The position numbers and the translations under genes are program-made. A DNA stretch of 64,000 bases from Halichoerus grypus (lineage: Eukaryota > Chordata > Mammalia > Carnivora > Phocidae), in the NCBI RefSeq assembly GCF_964656455.1, contig NC_135721.1:79774754-79838753 (forward strand), given 5' to 3'. This document shows positions 11,646 through 23,335 of this stretch, in pieces. Below the pieces are notes generated by a model, which saw nothing but the letters and a program-made list of their open reading frames with translations, was not told where the DNA came from and ran no database searches. Positions within the stretch are counted from its first letter, which is position 1. The number at the start of each line of letters is the position of its first letter.

Positions 11646-12799
11646 CAGAAGCTTTTTATCTTGATGAAGTCCCAAAAGTTCATTTTTGCTTTTGTTTCCC
11701 TTGCCTTTGGAGACATGTCTTGAAAGAAGTTGCTGTAGCCAATGTCAAAGAGGTTACTGCTTATGTTCTCCTCTAGGATTTTGATGGATTCCTGTCTCAC
11801 ATTGAGGTCTTTCATCCATTTTGAGTTTATCTTTGTGTATGGTGTTAGAGAATGGTCGAGCTTCATTCTTCTTTATATAGCTGTCCAATTTCCCCAGCAC
11901 CATTTGTTGAAGAGACTGTTTTTTATCCAATGGATATTCTTTCCTGCTTTGCCAAAAATTAGTTGACTATAGAGTTGAATGTCCATTTCTGGATTCTCTA
12001 TTCTGTTCCATTGATCTATGTGTATGTTTTTATGCCAGTACCATGCTGTCTTGATGATTACAGCTTTGTAATAGAGCTGGAAGCCAGGCACTGTGATACC
12101 ATCAGCTTTTGTTTTCTTTTTCAACATTACTTTGTTAATTCAGGGTCTTTCCTTGTTCCATACAAATTTTAGGATTGTTTGTTCCAGCTCTACGAAAACT
12201 ATTGATGGTATTTTGATAGGGATTGCATTGAATGTGTAGATTGCTTTGAGTAGCATAGACATTATAACAATATTTTTTCTTCCAATCCATGAGCATGGAA
12301 TGTTTTTCCATTTCTTCGTGTCATCCTCAATTTCTTTTATGAAAGAAAAGTGTCCTATAGTTTTCTGAGTACAGATCTTTTATCTCCTTGGTTACGTTTA
12401 GTCCTAGGTATTTTATGGTTTTTGGTGCAATTGTAAATGGGATTGACTTCTTAATTTCTCTTTCTTCTGCCTCATTGTTAGTGTATAGAAATGCAACTGA
12501 TGTCTGTGCATTGATTTTATATCCTGCCATGTTGCTGAATTCCTGTATGAGTTCTAGCAATTTTTCGGTGGAGTCTTTTGGTTTTCCACATAAAGTATCA
12601 TGTCATCTGTGAAGAGAGAGTTTGGCTTCTTCTTTCCCAATTTGAATGCCTTTTATTACTTTTTGTTGTCTGATTGCTGAGGCTAGGACTTATAGTACTA
12701 TGTTGATTAATAAGAGAGTGGGCATCCCTGTCGTGTTCCTGATGTTAGGGGAAAAGCTCTGTTTTTACACTGTGGAGAATTTTAATTGAGAAAGGTTGC

Positions 12800-12987
12800 T
12801 GGAGGCACCTGGATGGCTCAGTAGGTTAAGCATCTGCCTTCTGCTCAGATCATGATCCCAGGATCCTGGGATTGAGCCCCTCATCAGGCTCTCCACCAAG
12901 CCTCTCCCTCTCCCTCTGCCTGCCGCTCCCCCTGCTTGTGCTCTCTCTCTCTGCCAAATAAATAAATAAAATCTTAAAAAAAAAAAG
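12800..12987 (+). mobile_element. Carnivore SINE (SINEC), plus orientation, in L1 copy B
   Basis: Starts GGAGGCACCTGGATGGCTC, carries the tRNA-like head, a CT-rich tract, then AATAAATAAATAAAATCTT and an A tail. Similar short flanks (AGGTTGCTG before, AGGAATGCTG after) suggest the target-site duplication. One of only two SINEs in this orientation here. Confidence 0.93.
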
Positions 12988-14999
12988 GAATGCTGTATTT
13001 TGTCAAATGCTTTTTCTGTATCGATTGACAGGATCACATGGTTCTTGTCCTTTTTCTTATTAATCATGTTGATTGATTTGCGGGTGTTAAACCACCCTTG
13101 CAGCCCAGGAGTAAATCCCACCTGGTTGTGGTGAATAATCCTTTTTATGTACTGTTGGATCCTATTGGCTAGTATCTTGGTGAGAATTTTGGTATCCATG
13201 TACATCAGGGATATTGGTCTGTAATTTTGGTGGGTCTGTATCTGATTTTGGGATCAAGGTAATGCTGGCCTCATAGAACGAGTTTGGAAGTTTTCCTTTC
13301 CTTTCTATTTTTTGAAACAGCTTCAGAATAGGTATTAGTTCTTCTTTAAACGTTTGGTAGAATTCTCCTGGAAAGCCATCTGGCCCTGGACTCTTGTGTG
13401 TTGGGGGATTTTTGATTACTGCTTCAATTTCCTCGCTGGTTATGGGTCTGTTCAGGTTTTCTATTTCTTCATGTTTCAGTTTTGGTAGTTTATGTTTCCA
13501 GGAATGTGTAATTTCCATTTCTTCCAGATTGCCGAGTTTGTTGGCATATAGTTGCTCATAATATGTTCGTAAAATTGTTTGTATTTCCTTGTGTTGGTTG
13601 TGATCTCTCCGTTTTCATTCACAATTTTATTAATTTGGGTCCTTTCTCTTTTCTTTTTGATAAGTCTGAGTAAGGGTTTATTGATCTTATTAATTCTTTC
13701 AAAGAACCAACTTCTAGTTTCATTGATCTGTTCTACTGTTCTTTTGTTTTCTAGTTCACTGATTTCTGCTCTGATCTTTATTATTTCTCTTCTGCTTGGT
13801 TTAGGCTTTATTTGCTGTTCTTTCTCCAACTCCTTTAGGTATAAGGTTAGCTTGTGTTTGAGACTTCTAATTTTTTGAGGATGGCTTGTATTGTTACATA
13901 CTTCCCTCTTAGGACCACCTTTGCTGTATCCCAAAAGTTTTGAACAGTTGTGTTTTCATTTTCATTTGTTTCCATGAATTTTTTAAATTCTTCTTTAATT
14001 TCCTGATTGACCCATTTGTTCTTTAATAGGATGCTTTTTAACCTACAAGTGTGAGTTCCTTCCAAATTTCCTTTTATGACTGAGTTCAAGTTTCAAAGTG
14101 TTGTGGTCTGAAAATATGCAGGGACTAATCCCAATCTTTTGGTACCAGTTGAGACTTGATTTGGGACCCAGTATGTAATGTATTCTGGAGAAAGTTCCAT
14201 GTGCACTCACGAAGGATGTGTATTCTGTTGCTTTAGGATGGAATGCTCTGTATATATCTGTGAAGTCCATCTGGTCCACTGTGTCATTCAAACAACTTGT
14301 TACCTTGTTGATCTTCTGCTTAGAGGATCTGTCCTTTGCTTTGAGTGGGGTGTTGAAGTCCCCTACTATTAATGTATGATTTTCAATGTGTTTCTTTAAT
14401 TTTGTTATTAATTGGTTTATATAATTGGCTCCTCCCAAGTTAGGAGCATAAATATTTATAACTGTCAGATCTTCTTGTTGACTAGACCCTGTAAGTATGA
14501 TATAGTGTCCCTCTTCATCCCTTACTACAGTCTTTGGTTTAAAATCTAATTTGTCTGATATGAGGATTGCTACCCCAGCTGTCTTTTGATGTCCATTGGC
14601 ATGATAAATGGTTCTCCTCCCCCTTACTTTCAATCTGGAGGTGACTTTAAGTCTAAAATGAGTCTCTTATAGAAAGCGTATGGATGGGTCTTGCTTTTTT
14701 ATCCAATCTGATACCCTATGTCTTTTGATTGGAGCATTTAGCCCATTTATATTCAGAGTAACTATTGACAGATATGAACTTAGTGCCACTGTATTATGTA
14801 TAATGTCCCTGTTTCTGTTTATTGTCTCTGTTTCTTTCTGGTCTATGTTTCTTTAGGCTCTCTTTTTGTTTACAGGATCCCCTTTAATATTTCTTGCAAG
14901 GCTGGCTTAGTGATCACTAATTCTTTTGGTTTCTGTTTGTCCTGGAAGCTCTTTATTGCTCTTTCCACTATGAATAACAGCCTTGCTGGATAAAGTATT

Positions 15000-15995
15000 C
15001 TTGGCTGCATGTTTTTCTCATTTATCACCCTGGATATATCATGCCAGCCCTTTCAGGCCTGCCAGGTCTCTGTGGATAGGTCTCCTGCCAGTCTAATGTT
15101 TCTACCATTGTAGTTTAAGGATCTCTTGCCTTGAGCTGCTTTCAGGATTTTCTCTTTATTGCTGAACTTTGTAAGCTTTACTATTATATGTTGGGGTGTT
15201 GATCTATTTTTACTGATTTTGGGATGCATTCTCTATACCTCTTGGATTTGAATGCCTGTTTCCTTCCCCAGATTAGAGAAGTTCCCAGCTATGATTTGCT
15301 CAAATATACCTCCTATCCACCCACCCCCTATCTTTCTTCTTCCTCTGGGACCCCAATAATTTTAATATTGTTTCACTTTATGGTATCACTGTTTTCTTGA
15401 AGCCTCCCCTCATGGTCCATTAGTTGTTTTTCTTGCCTTTCCTCAGCTCCCTTCCTTTCCATCATATTGTTTGCTATGTCATGGACTCTTGCTTCTGCCT
15501 CATTTACCCTAGCTGTTAGAGCGTCCAATTTATTTATTTCTCTTTTTAAAGATTTTATTTATTTATTTGAGAGAGAGAGATAGCAAGAGAGAGCAAAGTG
15601 GCGGGGGGGGGGTGGGGGAAGAGGGAGAAACAGGCTCCTCACTGAGCGGGGAGGCTTGAGCCCAGGACCCTGAGGTCATGACCTGAGCTGAAGGCAGACA
15701 CTTAGCCAACTGAGCTACCCAGGTGCCCCTACAGCAACCAATTTAGACTGCATCTCAGTTAAATTATTTTTAATTTCAGCCTGATTAGATTTTATTTCTG
15801 CAGTACGAGATTCTCTAGTGTTTTTAATGCTTTTTTTCAAGCCCAGCTAGTAACCTTATAATCATTATCTTGATTTCCAGCTCTGACTTTTTACTTATAT
15901 TCATATCAATTAGATTTGTGGCAGAGAGTATTACCTCTGGTTCTTTCCTTTGTTGTGAATTCCTCCTTCTAGTTATTTTCTCCAGAGAAGAACAG
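15000..15995 (-). pseudogene. L1 ORF1 remains (copy B)
   Basis: Only the N-terminal part is an open frame (15,824-16,030, with NLIDMNISKKSELEIKIMIIRLLAGLEKK). The RRM/C-terminal half is recognisable by similarity of the plus-strand text at 15,000-15,350 to 6,290-6,600 in copy A. A SINE at about 15,543-15,732 splits the coiled-coil part. Confidence 0.75.
15543..15732 (-). mobile_element. Carnivore SINE (SINEC) in L1 copy B ORF1
   Basis: Reverse orientation with a G-rich run at 15,603-15,616. The flanks AGCGTCCAATTTA (15,530-15,542) and AGCAACCAATTTA (15,733-15,745) form a diverged target-site duplication. Confidence 0.93.
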
Positions 15996-16029
15996 ATGAA
16001 TGAGAGAATAAGATCAAAAATATCAACCA

Positions 16030-17380
16030 TGACTTAAGCTAAATACACACTAGACAAATCCAAATAGGTCAGAAACCAAAAAAGGAAAGAAAAAAAAAAA
16101 AAAGGGAAAAAAGAGGAGTATAATCCCCCATGTGGACAAAACAGGGTGATCCACTTGGTCCTGGGTGTATTTTGGTCTGTTTGTTAGGAGACCCTAATCC
16201 CAAAATTTTAAAGAAATTAAAACTTATATATATGTAAAAATAAAAATGAACATAGTGAAAGGAAATAAAAAATGAAGAATATATAAAATGTAAATGTAAA
16301 AATGGAAGTTAAGAAAATACTTAAAAACAAAGAGTTGATAAAATAAGAAACTAGTTGAAAAGGAAAAAAAGAAAAAAAGAAAAGGAAAATTTTAAACTGA
16401 AAGATAGACTCATGAGAAAAAACCTCAAATTCTATATGCGCTTTTCCCCTAGCACTGGATTTTTGAGGTTCTGTGTGCTTGGTAAACTGATGTTACAGCT
16501 GGTCTACTGGGGGAGGGACCTGCTGTGCTGATTTTCAGGTGTCTTTGCCTGGGCAGAGTTGCACCACACCTTGTCAGTTGGCTGGGCTCAGTGTAAGCTG
16601 CTTTGGATTCTTCTTTCTGGCTTTTGTTCCCTGAAGGCTTTCCACACTGCTTCAGGGGATGAAAATAAAAATGGCGGCACCCTGATCTCCAGCTCTGGAA
16701 CTGAAAGATCCCGTCCCTCTCTCTTCAGTAAACCCTCAGGAAAAAGCAATCTTCACTTTTGTGTGTGCCAAACTCTGCAGACTCCTGTGGTGCACACCTG
16801 CACTGATCCTCCTGGGGATGGGAGAAGGGTCTCCATGTTTCTGCCCTTTGCAAGGCCACCACACAGAGAGCAGTCACTGGATCCTGCCGGGGCTCCCAGT
16901 TTATGGCAAACTGAGCTGAAAGCCCACTCCCAGGCTCACTGACCATAACCAGCTTCCCCTCTCCAGTGCTTGGAACTCTGCCAGCTCAGGGACCCATGTT
17001 CTTTCTGTGACCCCAGGAATCCTGAGACCACACTGTACTACCTAGGATTCTGCCCCGCTTCACCACCTAAGCACCTTTCAGGCAGGGACGTCCCCCACTG
17101 GAGCAGACTTCTAATTTCAATTTTGTGCTCTGCTACCATATCACTTTCGGGCAGCTGGCTTACAGAGGCTCCCTCCCCCTGCTGTTTATCTTCCAATATC
17201 TCCCCTCAGATTCACTTCTCTGCACCTCCTACCTTGCAGAAAGTGGTTGCTTTTCTATTTGTAGAATTACAGCAATTTTTTTCTTACATCTCAGGTTGAA
17301 TTCATAGGTGTTCAGAGTGAGTTGATAGTTATCTAGCTAAATTTGAGGTCCCTTACTCTTCTGCCATCTTGCCTCCATCC
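16030..17380 (-). promoter_or_regulatory. L1 copy B 5'UTR
   Basis: This region aligns with the 5'UTR of copy A, sharing GGTGTATTTTGGTCTGTT, CCCAAAATTTTAAAGAA and the TTGGATTCT...CTTTTGTTCCCT part. It contains a single A-rich unit rather than two and is shorter. Confidence 0.7.
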
Positions 17381-18042
17381 CATTGTTTCTTCTTTCTCCT
17401 TTTCTTCCCGACTCCTTTGGATTAATTTAGTATTTTTTATGTTTCCATTTTATTCCCCCCCTTTGTTTTTGCTTAGGAAAAGCATATTTCTTTGTTTTAG
17501 GATTTTGTAATTGCATTAGAGTTTACAATATACATCTTTAATTATCCATGATAATTAAATTAGCATGATATTAAATATAAATATTGTACCACTTCACATA
17601 TTTTCTAAGTATTTTATTACAGTGTGCTTCCATTTTACCCTTCTCAGCCATTGTGTTATTGTTTGCATATGTTTTACTTCTACACATGTTATAAAGTCCA
17701 TATATCTTTTGATTTTTCTTTAAACAATTGATTATCTTTTAAAGTGTTTTTTAACATGAGAAAAACAGTCTTTTATGTTACATATTTACCATTCCCAACA
17801 CTCTTTATTACTTTGTCTAGATTTGAATTTCCTTCAGGTGTCATTTTCCTTCTGCCTGAAGAACTTCCTTTACCATTTCTTGTAATCCAAGAGTGCCAGC
17901 AATAAATTTTTTCAGTGTTTGTCTCAATGTCTTTCTTTTGCCTTTGTTTTTGAAAGATATTTCCCCCAACACGGAACTCTAGGTTGACATTTTTTTTCAC
18001 TCAGTACTTAAAAGGTGTCATTGTCTAATGGCTTGTATTCTT

Positions 18043-18247
18043 TTTCTTTTTTTTTTTTTTAAGATTTTATTTATTTGAGAGAGAGAGAGAACATGAGTGG
18101 GGGAAAGGGCAGAGGGAGAGAATATCCAAGCAGAATCCCGCTGAGCACAGAGCCTGACATGGGGCTTGATCTCATGACCCATGAAATCAGGACCTGAGCT
18201 GAAACCAAGAGTCTGATGTTTAACTGACTGAGCAACCAAGGTACTCC
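18043..18247 (-). mobile_element. Carnivore SINE (SINEC)
   Basis: Reverse orientation and more diverged than most (ends GAGCAACCAAGGTACTCC). The flanks TGGCTTGTATTCTT (18,029-18,042) and TGGCTTATATTGTTCTT (18,248-18,264) form the target-site duplication. Confidence 0.93.
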
Positions 18248-18680
18248 TGGCTTATATTGTTCTTGATGAGATGTCTTTCTTATTCTTAATTTAGTTCCTC
18301 TCTATGTAATGTGCTTTTATTTTCTCTGACTGCTTTTAACTTTTCTCTTTGTCACTGGTCCTCTGGAGTTTGATTATGATTTGTGTATGTATGGTGTGTG
18401 AATGTGCATGGGGTTTTCATGTTCTTTCTACTGGGTGCTCATTGAGTCGCTTGTATCTGGACATTTATAGTTTTCATCAAGTTTGGAAAGTTTTTTTCCT
18501 AATTTCTTCAAAGTCTTTTTTGGTCCACCTTCCTTATTTTCTAGCATTTCAGTTATATGATGTGTTAGGCCAATTAGTATTGTTCCACAGCTCACTGATG
18601 TTCTCTTAATATTCTGTCTTTTCTCTTTGTTCATTTTAGATCATTTCTACTGCTGTGTCTTCAAGTTTATTGATTTTTTT

Positions 18681-18868
18681 AAAAAAGGTTTTATTTATTT
18701 ATTTGAGAGAGAGAGAATGAGAGAGAGCACATGAGAGGGGGGAGGGTCAGAGGGAGAAGCACACTCCCCGCCGAGCAGGGAGCCCGATGTGGGACCCGAT
18801 CCAGGGCCTCCAGGATCATGACCTGAGCCGAAGGCAGTCGCCCAACCAACTGAGCCACCCAGGCGCCC
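18681..18868 (-). mobile_element. Carnivore SINE, first of a double insertion
   Basis: Reverse orientation. Flanked by AAGTTTATTGATTTTTTT at 18,663-18,680 and again at 18,869-18,886, where the next SINE begins at once. Ends GCCACCCAGGCGCCC. Confidence 0.95.
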
Positions 18869-18886
18869 AAGTTTATTGATTTTTTT

Positions 18887-19072
18887 AAAAAGGATTTTAT
18901 TTATTTATTTGATGGAGACACAGCGAGAGAGGGAACACAAGCAGGGGGAGTGGGAAAGGGAGAAGGCTTCCCACTGAGCAGGGAGCCCGATGTGGGGCTC
19001 CGTCCCAGGACCCTGGGACCATGACCTGAGCCGAAGGCCGATGCTCAACAACTGAGCCACCCAGGCACCCCT
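18887..19072 (-). mobile_element. Carnivore SINE, second of a double insertion
   Basis: Reverse orientation, ending GCCACCCAGGCACCCCT. Followed by CAAGTTTATTGATCTTT at 19,073, a third copy of the same target sequence. The two SINEs therefore share one target site. Confidence 0.95.
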
Positions 19073-19946
19073 CAAGTTTATTGATCTTTCTCGTGAATCA
19101 TCTAATCTGCTGTTAGGAGCATAAAGTGTATTTTTCATTTCAGATATTTTTCATCTCTATATTAAATTTGTGTATTTTACAAATCTATCATTTTTCTTTC
19201 CATCATTTTCATGCTTTCTTTTACCTTTTTAAACTTATGGACTATTGTTATAATAGTAGTTTTAATGTTTATGTCTACTAAGTCTATAAGCTATGTCTTG
19301 TCTGTGTCTATTTCTACTGATTGATTTTTTTAAATTACAAATCATATTTACTACTTTTTTTGTATGATGGTGATTCTTTATTGGATGCCAAATATTGTGA
19401 AATTTATATAATTAAAAATGGAGTGCTGGAGTTTGTTGTATTCCTTCAAATAGTTTTGGCTTTGTTCTAGATGCAGTTAAATTCCTTGGAATCAGTTTAA
19501 CCTTTATGAGATTTGTGTTTGAACTTTGTCCAAGCAGCTTCATTCTGGAGCTAATTTGGTTGCATTACCGAGACCATACCCTTCTGAGGTATCTAATGGC
19601 CTCCTGTATTAGGAGGTTTCTTCTTGCTTGCTGGTGGGAGCACAAGCCACTGGTCAAGTCAGTTCTGGGGATTATTTTGCCTACTTCCTCATGCTAGTGC
19701 TTTCCCCAGATTGCATCATTCATTCACATGGATTGGTACTTAAATAAAGGTTTGAGGGGTCCCTATGCAGACCTCCACAGCTTGCTCACTCGGTAAAGCC
19801 CCCTCCTTTTTGGTACTCCTTCCCACAAATTCTGCTTACTTTGGCCTCTGTCTCCAGAACTCAACAGGCTCTCTTTGGGTCCCCTTTCCTTGTACTTAGG
19901 CTTAGAAACTCTCCAGGCAGGACCTAGGCATTCACTGGGCACACTC

Positions 19947-20328
19947 TGTTATGGGCTGAGTTGTGTCCCCCCTTCCCATTCATATGTTGAAGTCCTAACC
20001 CTCAGTACCTCAGAATGTGACTGTGTTTGGTGTAGGACCATTAAAGAGCTAAGATTTAGCAAGATCATTAGGGTGGGCCCTAATACAATGTAACTGGGGT
20101 CCTGATATGAAGAGAAGATTAAGACACAGACATACAGAGGGAGGCCATGTGAGGACACAGGGAGGGAACAGCCTTCTCAAGCCAAAGAGAGAGGCCTCAT
20201 AAGAAACTAACCCTGCCCACACCTGATCTCAGACTTCTATGCTCCAAAAGTGTGAAAAAATACATTTCTGTTGTTTAAGACCCCCAGCCTGTGGCAGTTT
20301 GCTATGGCAGCCCCAGCAAACTAATGTA
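19947..20328 (+). mobile_element. MLT1-type (ERVL-MaLR) solo LTR
   Basis: Starts TGTTATGGGCTGAGTTGTGTC and passes through AGGGTGGGCCCTAATACAA. It ends TTTCTGTTGTTTAAGACCCC ... GGCAGCCCCAGCAAACTAATG, the standard MLT1 pattern. There is no internal retroviral coding sequence. It sits inside the ancient L1. Confidence 0.9.
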
Positions 20329-20480
20329 CCTCATTTGGTTCCCTTCTCTCAAGAATCACTGTTCTATAATGTTTGTGTTCTAAAGTCCTGTATTCTGCTT
20401 GATTTTCTAGTTATATAACCTGGAAGGTAAACCCAATTCCTGCCTTCCATTATGTCTGTAAGCAGAAGTCAGAACTAGCT

Positions 20481-23335
20481 TTCGTCACTCAGCAATATCT
20501 GCTCCAGCTCCGGTCGTGATCGAAGAAGAGATGACAACTCATAGAACGTCAGATCAGAAAGAAGTCTAGCGGACACTATAAAACACAGCTGTAAGAGGAA
20601 AAAAGCTAGACTACTATAATAAGAAACTCGAAGTCAAAGGGGATTAAACAGATAAAAGTTTCTTTCTTTCTCACACAATACCTTGGGCAGGCAGCTTGAT
20701 GGAGTCCGAGCTCCCTGTTTCTTGCTTTCCTGCTGTCTGTAGAGTTTGCTCCTGTCCTCGTGGCCAGGGCTGGCTTCCTATACAACCGTGCTCCAGTTGC
20801 AGAAAGACGGAGAGAAGTGGGGGGGTGTGTATAGCTTTCCACGCCTACCCTGCTCATGGTCAGGCCTAGCGGCATGGCAGTCTGGGAAAGCATTTAGGAA
20901 GCCATTTGTACTCAGATAAAATTTATAATTCTATGGAAGAAGGGGAGAATGATAGCAGTCTGTGTCACACCAGTAAAATGTTTGTATTTGATGAGGTAAG
21001 AAGAAGCTTTTTAAATGGGATGTAAGAGTGAACTTACCCTCACAAAACCCTGTGCACCAGGAAGCATCAACATAGCTGGGCATTTCAGGAAGTGACCAGT
21101 GAAGATTTGTTTGGAATGGTGCACTTCCACTTGACTTGTGGCTGTGAAGTGGCTATACAGGGATGTCCCTGGACAATGGTCTCATGCCTGATACTGAGTA
21201 AGAGGAGATGAGGAATAAGGAAGCCTGAGAGATCTGGCCCCAAATCAAATTCTGGGGGACTCTGGGAATATAGTGTATGCTGGATATAAAATGTAATAGC
21301 TGAGCTGTTTAACTTACCTTTGTGATATCAGTTCCGGATCATATTTTTAAGTCTAAACATCCTTACAATCTCCTCTAGGAGTATGTTAGAACATCACGCC
21401 CCAACATAACTGACAGCTTGTCAGTTGTTACAGAAATGTTAGATTACAGAAGTGTCATATTTGCCAGGGAGAAATAAAAGGAGTCAAGAGCATGCATGGT
21501 TCAAGGCCTCTTTATCACAGGGATTTGGGGCTTTTCTACAGAGAACCTTTACGAGTGTTCCAGATTGTAGGGGGCATCCATAAAAATGGTGTTCTGGGCC
21601 CCCACCTCTGTTTCAAGAAGAATAACCCCATCTAGTTTATATGTTAGCCTTCCAGGTGAGATTTCATTTGAACAAAAGATTCTAGGGTTTTAAAAATATG
21701 AAGTATAAAGCAGGTCATTTATAATTTGCTTGCTTGATGCCACTCAAAATTTTGTATTAATAATGCCTGGAAAGTGATCTAGTCTATAATTGAAGAGAAA
21801 CCTACCTCTCTTGCAAATTCCGCCTGTTCATCCTGGGAGCCCCTCCCAATAGTCAGAGGCTATTCCAACCCTGAGCTCCGAGAGCAGTGCTGTGTTACCA
21901 CTAACCTTCTCCAGGCTCCAGAGCTGCACATCTTCGGTGGTTTCCCACATGCTCCTACAACCTGCCAGCCACCAGCTGGACTCTTGGTGGGGCAGGAAGC
22001 CGGAGCAGGGTGCAGTGGAACACTCTACATCAACCCACACAGGCGGTTTTGAACTTACTTATGTCATATCATCCTTCTGGAGGAATTCCAGTCACTCTGC
22101 AAATGATCTTTGGTCAAGTGCAATGAATTGTTGGTTTCTATATACAAGGTTTTACAATTATTCAGGTTGGTGCATTAATCTCCTCTCTTCAGGGTAATTG
22201 TGACCTTGATTCTGCCATCTGTTATATCTACCTGTTCCACTGAGTTTAGGGTAATTGATAGATGTGATATTTATTCCTTGATGCCTTCACCTAAATTACA
22301 GAATGCTTTACTGGGCAGAGCCCTGTGGTATACCACTAGAGACTCCCCTTCACATTGACAGTGATTTGACTTGGCCTCAGAGAAGATTCTGAAGTCTTTG
22401 ATTAAAATCTAGGTCCTTTGATGAGTTAATTGAAAAAAATATAAATTAGTGATGCTCCGGACAAACAGCTGAGAAGTCATTCCCAGACTGATTTACATTT
22501 ATTAGGGCTATGATGCATATATAAGAGTCACATTAAAGGGCTGGCTTCAGGGTAATGTGTTGGATTTGCCGTGATTTTATTAACTCAGCAGTGTTGCAGG
22601 GTGTGCACCCTCCTTCCCTTTATAAGTGCTCAGCACCGCAGCAGCTGATAACTGAGCAGAGAGAAATAGCCAAGAGGGAGGCTTGCAGAGTCCGCATTTC
22701 AGCAAAGCACGTCTTGAACATTTGAAAGGGCTGACATCAAACACGGAACCAGTCTGGAGAGTAGGATGTTTTCACATCAGAAACCAAGTGTCAGAATTGC
22801 AGCTTTGAACATCAAAAAAGAGGGAAGAAAAAAAAAACCTCTGACAGCATTGATATTCAAGGGACAAGCTCTGAGACCAAAGATAGAGGTACTTGTGCCA
22901 AATTTTCAAAGATCCTGGTTGAAGGGTCGTCTGCCTGGATCTGCACGCTGTTTGCTTCCTCTGTTCACACGCTCCCTGGCTGGATAGGAGGTTGTTCAAC
23001 CAGGCCTGGGGTTTGGAATGGGAAAAGACATGGAGGCACTGGCCTCTGGGGTGGCAGGGGGTACCGGGGGATGGGGGCTCTGAATTCTTCTCTCTTGTAA
23101 ACCTTCATTTCCTGAGAAGCCATTTCTGACCACATCTGAGGAGGCTCAGCCCTACCTTCCATTGTCTCGGGCTCAGCAGACAGCTCACAGGGCCACTCCA
23201 TGAGGAGGACTGACCTTGGCCCAGCCCTCCCTCCCATGTGTCTTATGGTTGGGTGAAACTGGACACAGTGATTTCCCCATCAACTAACCCAAGAGACAGG
23301 CAGTTGTTTAGCTCGGACTCCCAAATACGTCATTT
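20481..23335. other. Single-copy intergenic sequence, no gene recognised
   Basis: No repeat family or exon recognised. A block at 22,440-22,760 looks unlike neutral decay: two AT-rich TATA-like strings (ATGCATATATAAGAG and CCCTTTATAAGTGC), a run of balanced composition and CAGCAG motifs. It is a candidate conserved noncoding or promoter-like element only. Confidence 0.4.

Larger units (their letters stand above)
10410..14775 (-). pseudogene. L1 ORF2 remains (copy B)
   Basis: Broken ORF2. The endonuclease half is one open frame of 196 codons (14,043-14,633) with NIYAPN, VGDFNTPL and FSDHNTLKLEL motifs. The reverse transcriptase lies in pieces at 13,162-13,518 ([14 protein letters not shown]) and 12,765-13,205 ([15 protein letters not shown]). 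The catalytic box reads FTDD (12,602-12,613), so both Asp residues remain, unlike copy A. Frameshifts, stops and four SINE insertions (10,606; 11,439; 12,800 and flanks) break the frame; only part of the QGCPLS region is recognisable. Confidence 0.87.
10163..17380 (-). mobile_element. Near-full-length carnivore LINE-1 (copy B)
   Basis: Sense strand minus. The 5' end at about 17,380 reads GATGGAGGCAAGATGGCAG on the minus strand; the 3'UTR ends in an A-rich tail (T-rich at 10,163-10,171). The order is the same as in copy A: GC-rich 5'UTR (16,440-17,380), one A-rich unit, ORF1 (about 15,000-15,990), ORF2 (about 10,410-14,775) and 3'UTR. Five SINEs lie within it: four on the minus strand and one on the plus strand. 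Without them it is about 6.2-6.4 kb. Confidence 0.9.
17381..20480 (-). mobile_element. Ancient L1 (L1M-type) 5' region, interrupted by SINEs and an MLT1 LTR
   Basis: The plus strand is the reverse complement of old mammalian L1 sequence: TTTACAATATACATCTTTAA, CCTTCTGCCTGAAGAACTTC, AGTTTTCATCAAGTTTGG. It ends near 20,480 with TTTTCTAGTTATATAACC / GTAAGCAGAAGTCAG, which I recognise as the 5' end of L1M elements. Three SINEs and an MLT1 LTR lie in it. The exact subfamily is not assigned. Confidence 0.7.

Noticed and set aside
20606..20893. 95-codon minus-strand open frame near the L1M 5' end
   Set aside because: No homology recognised, no start context or splice signal of note.
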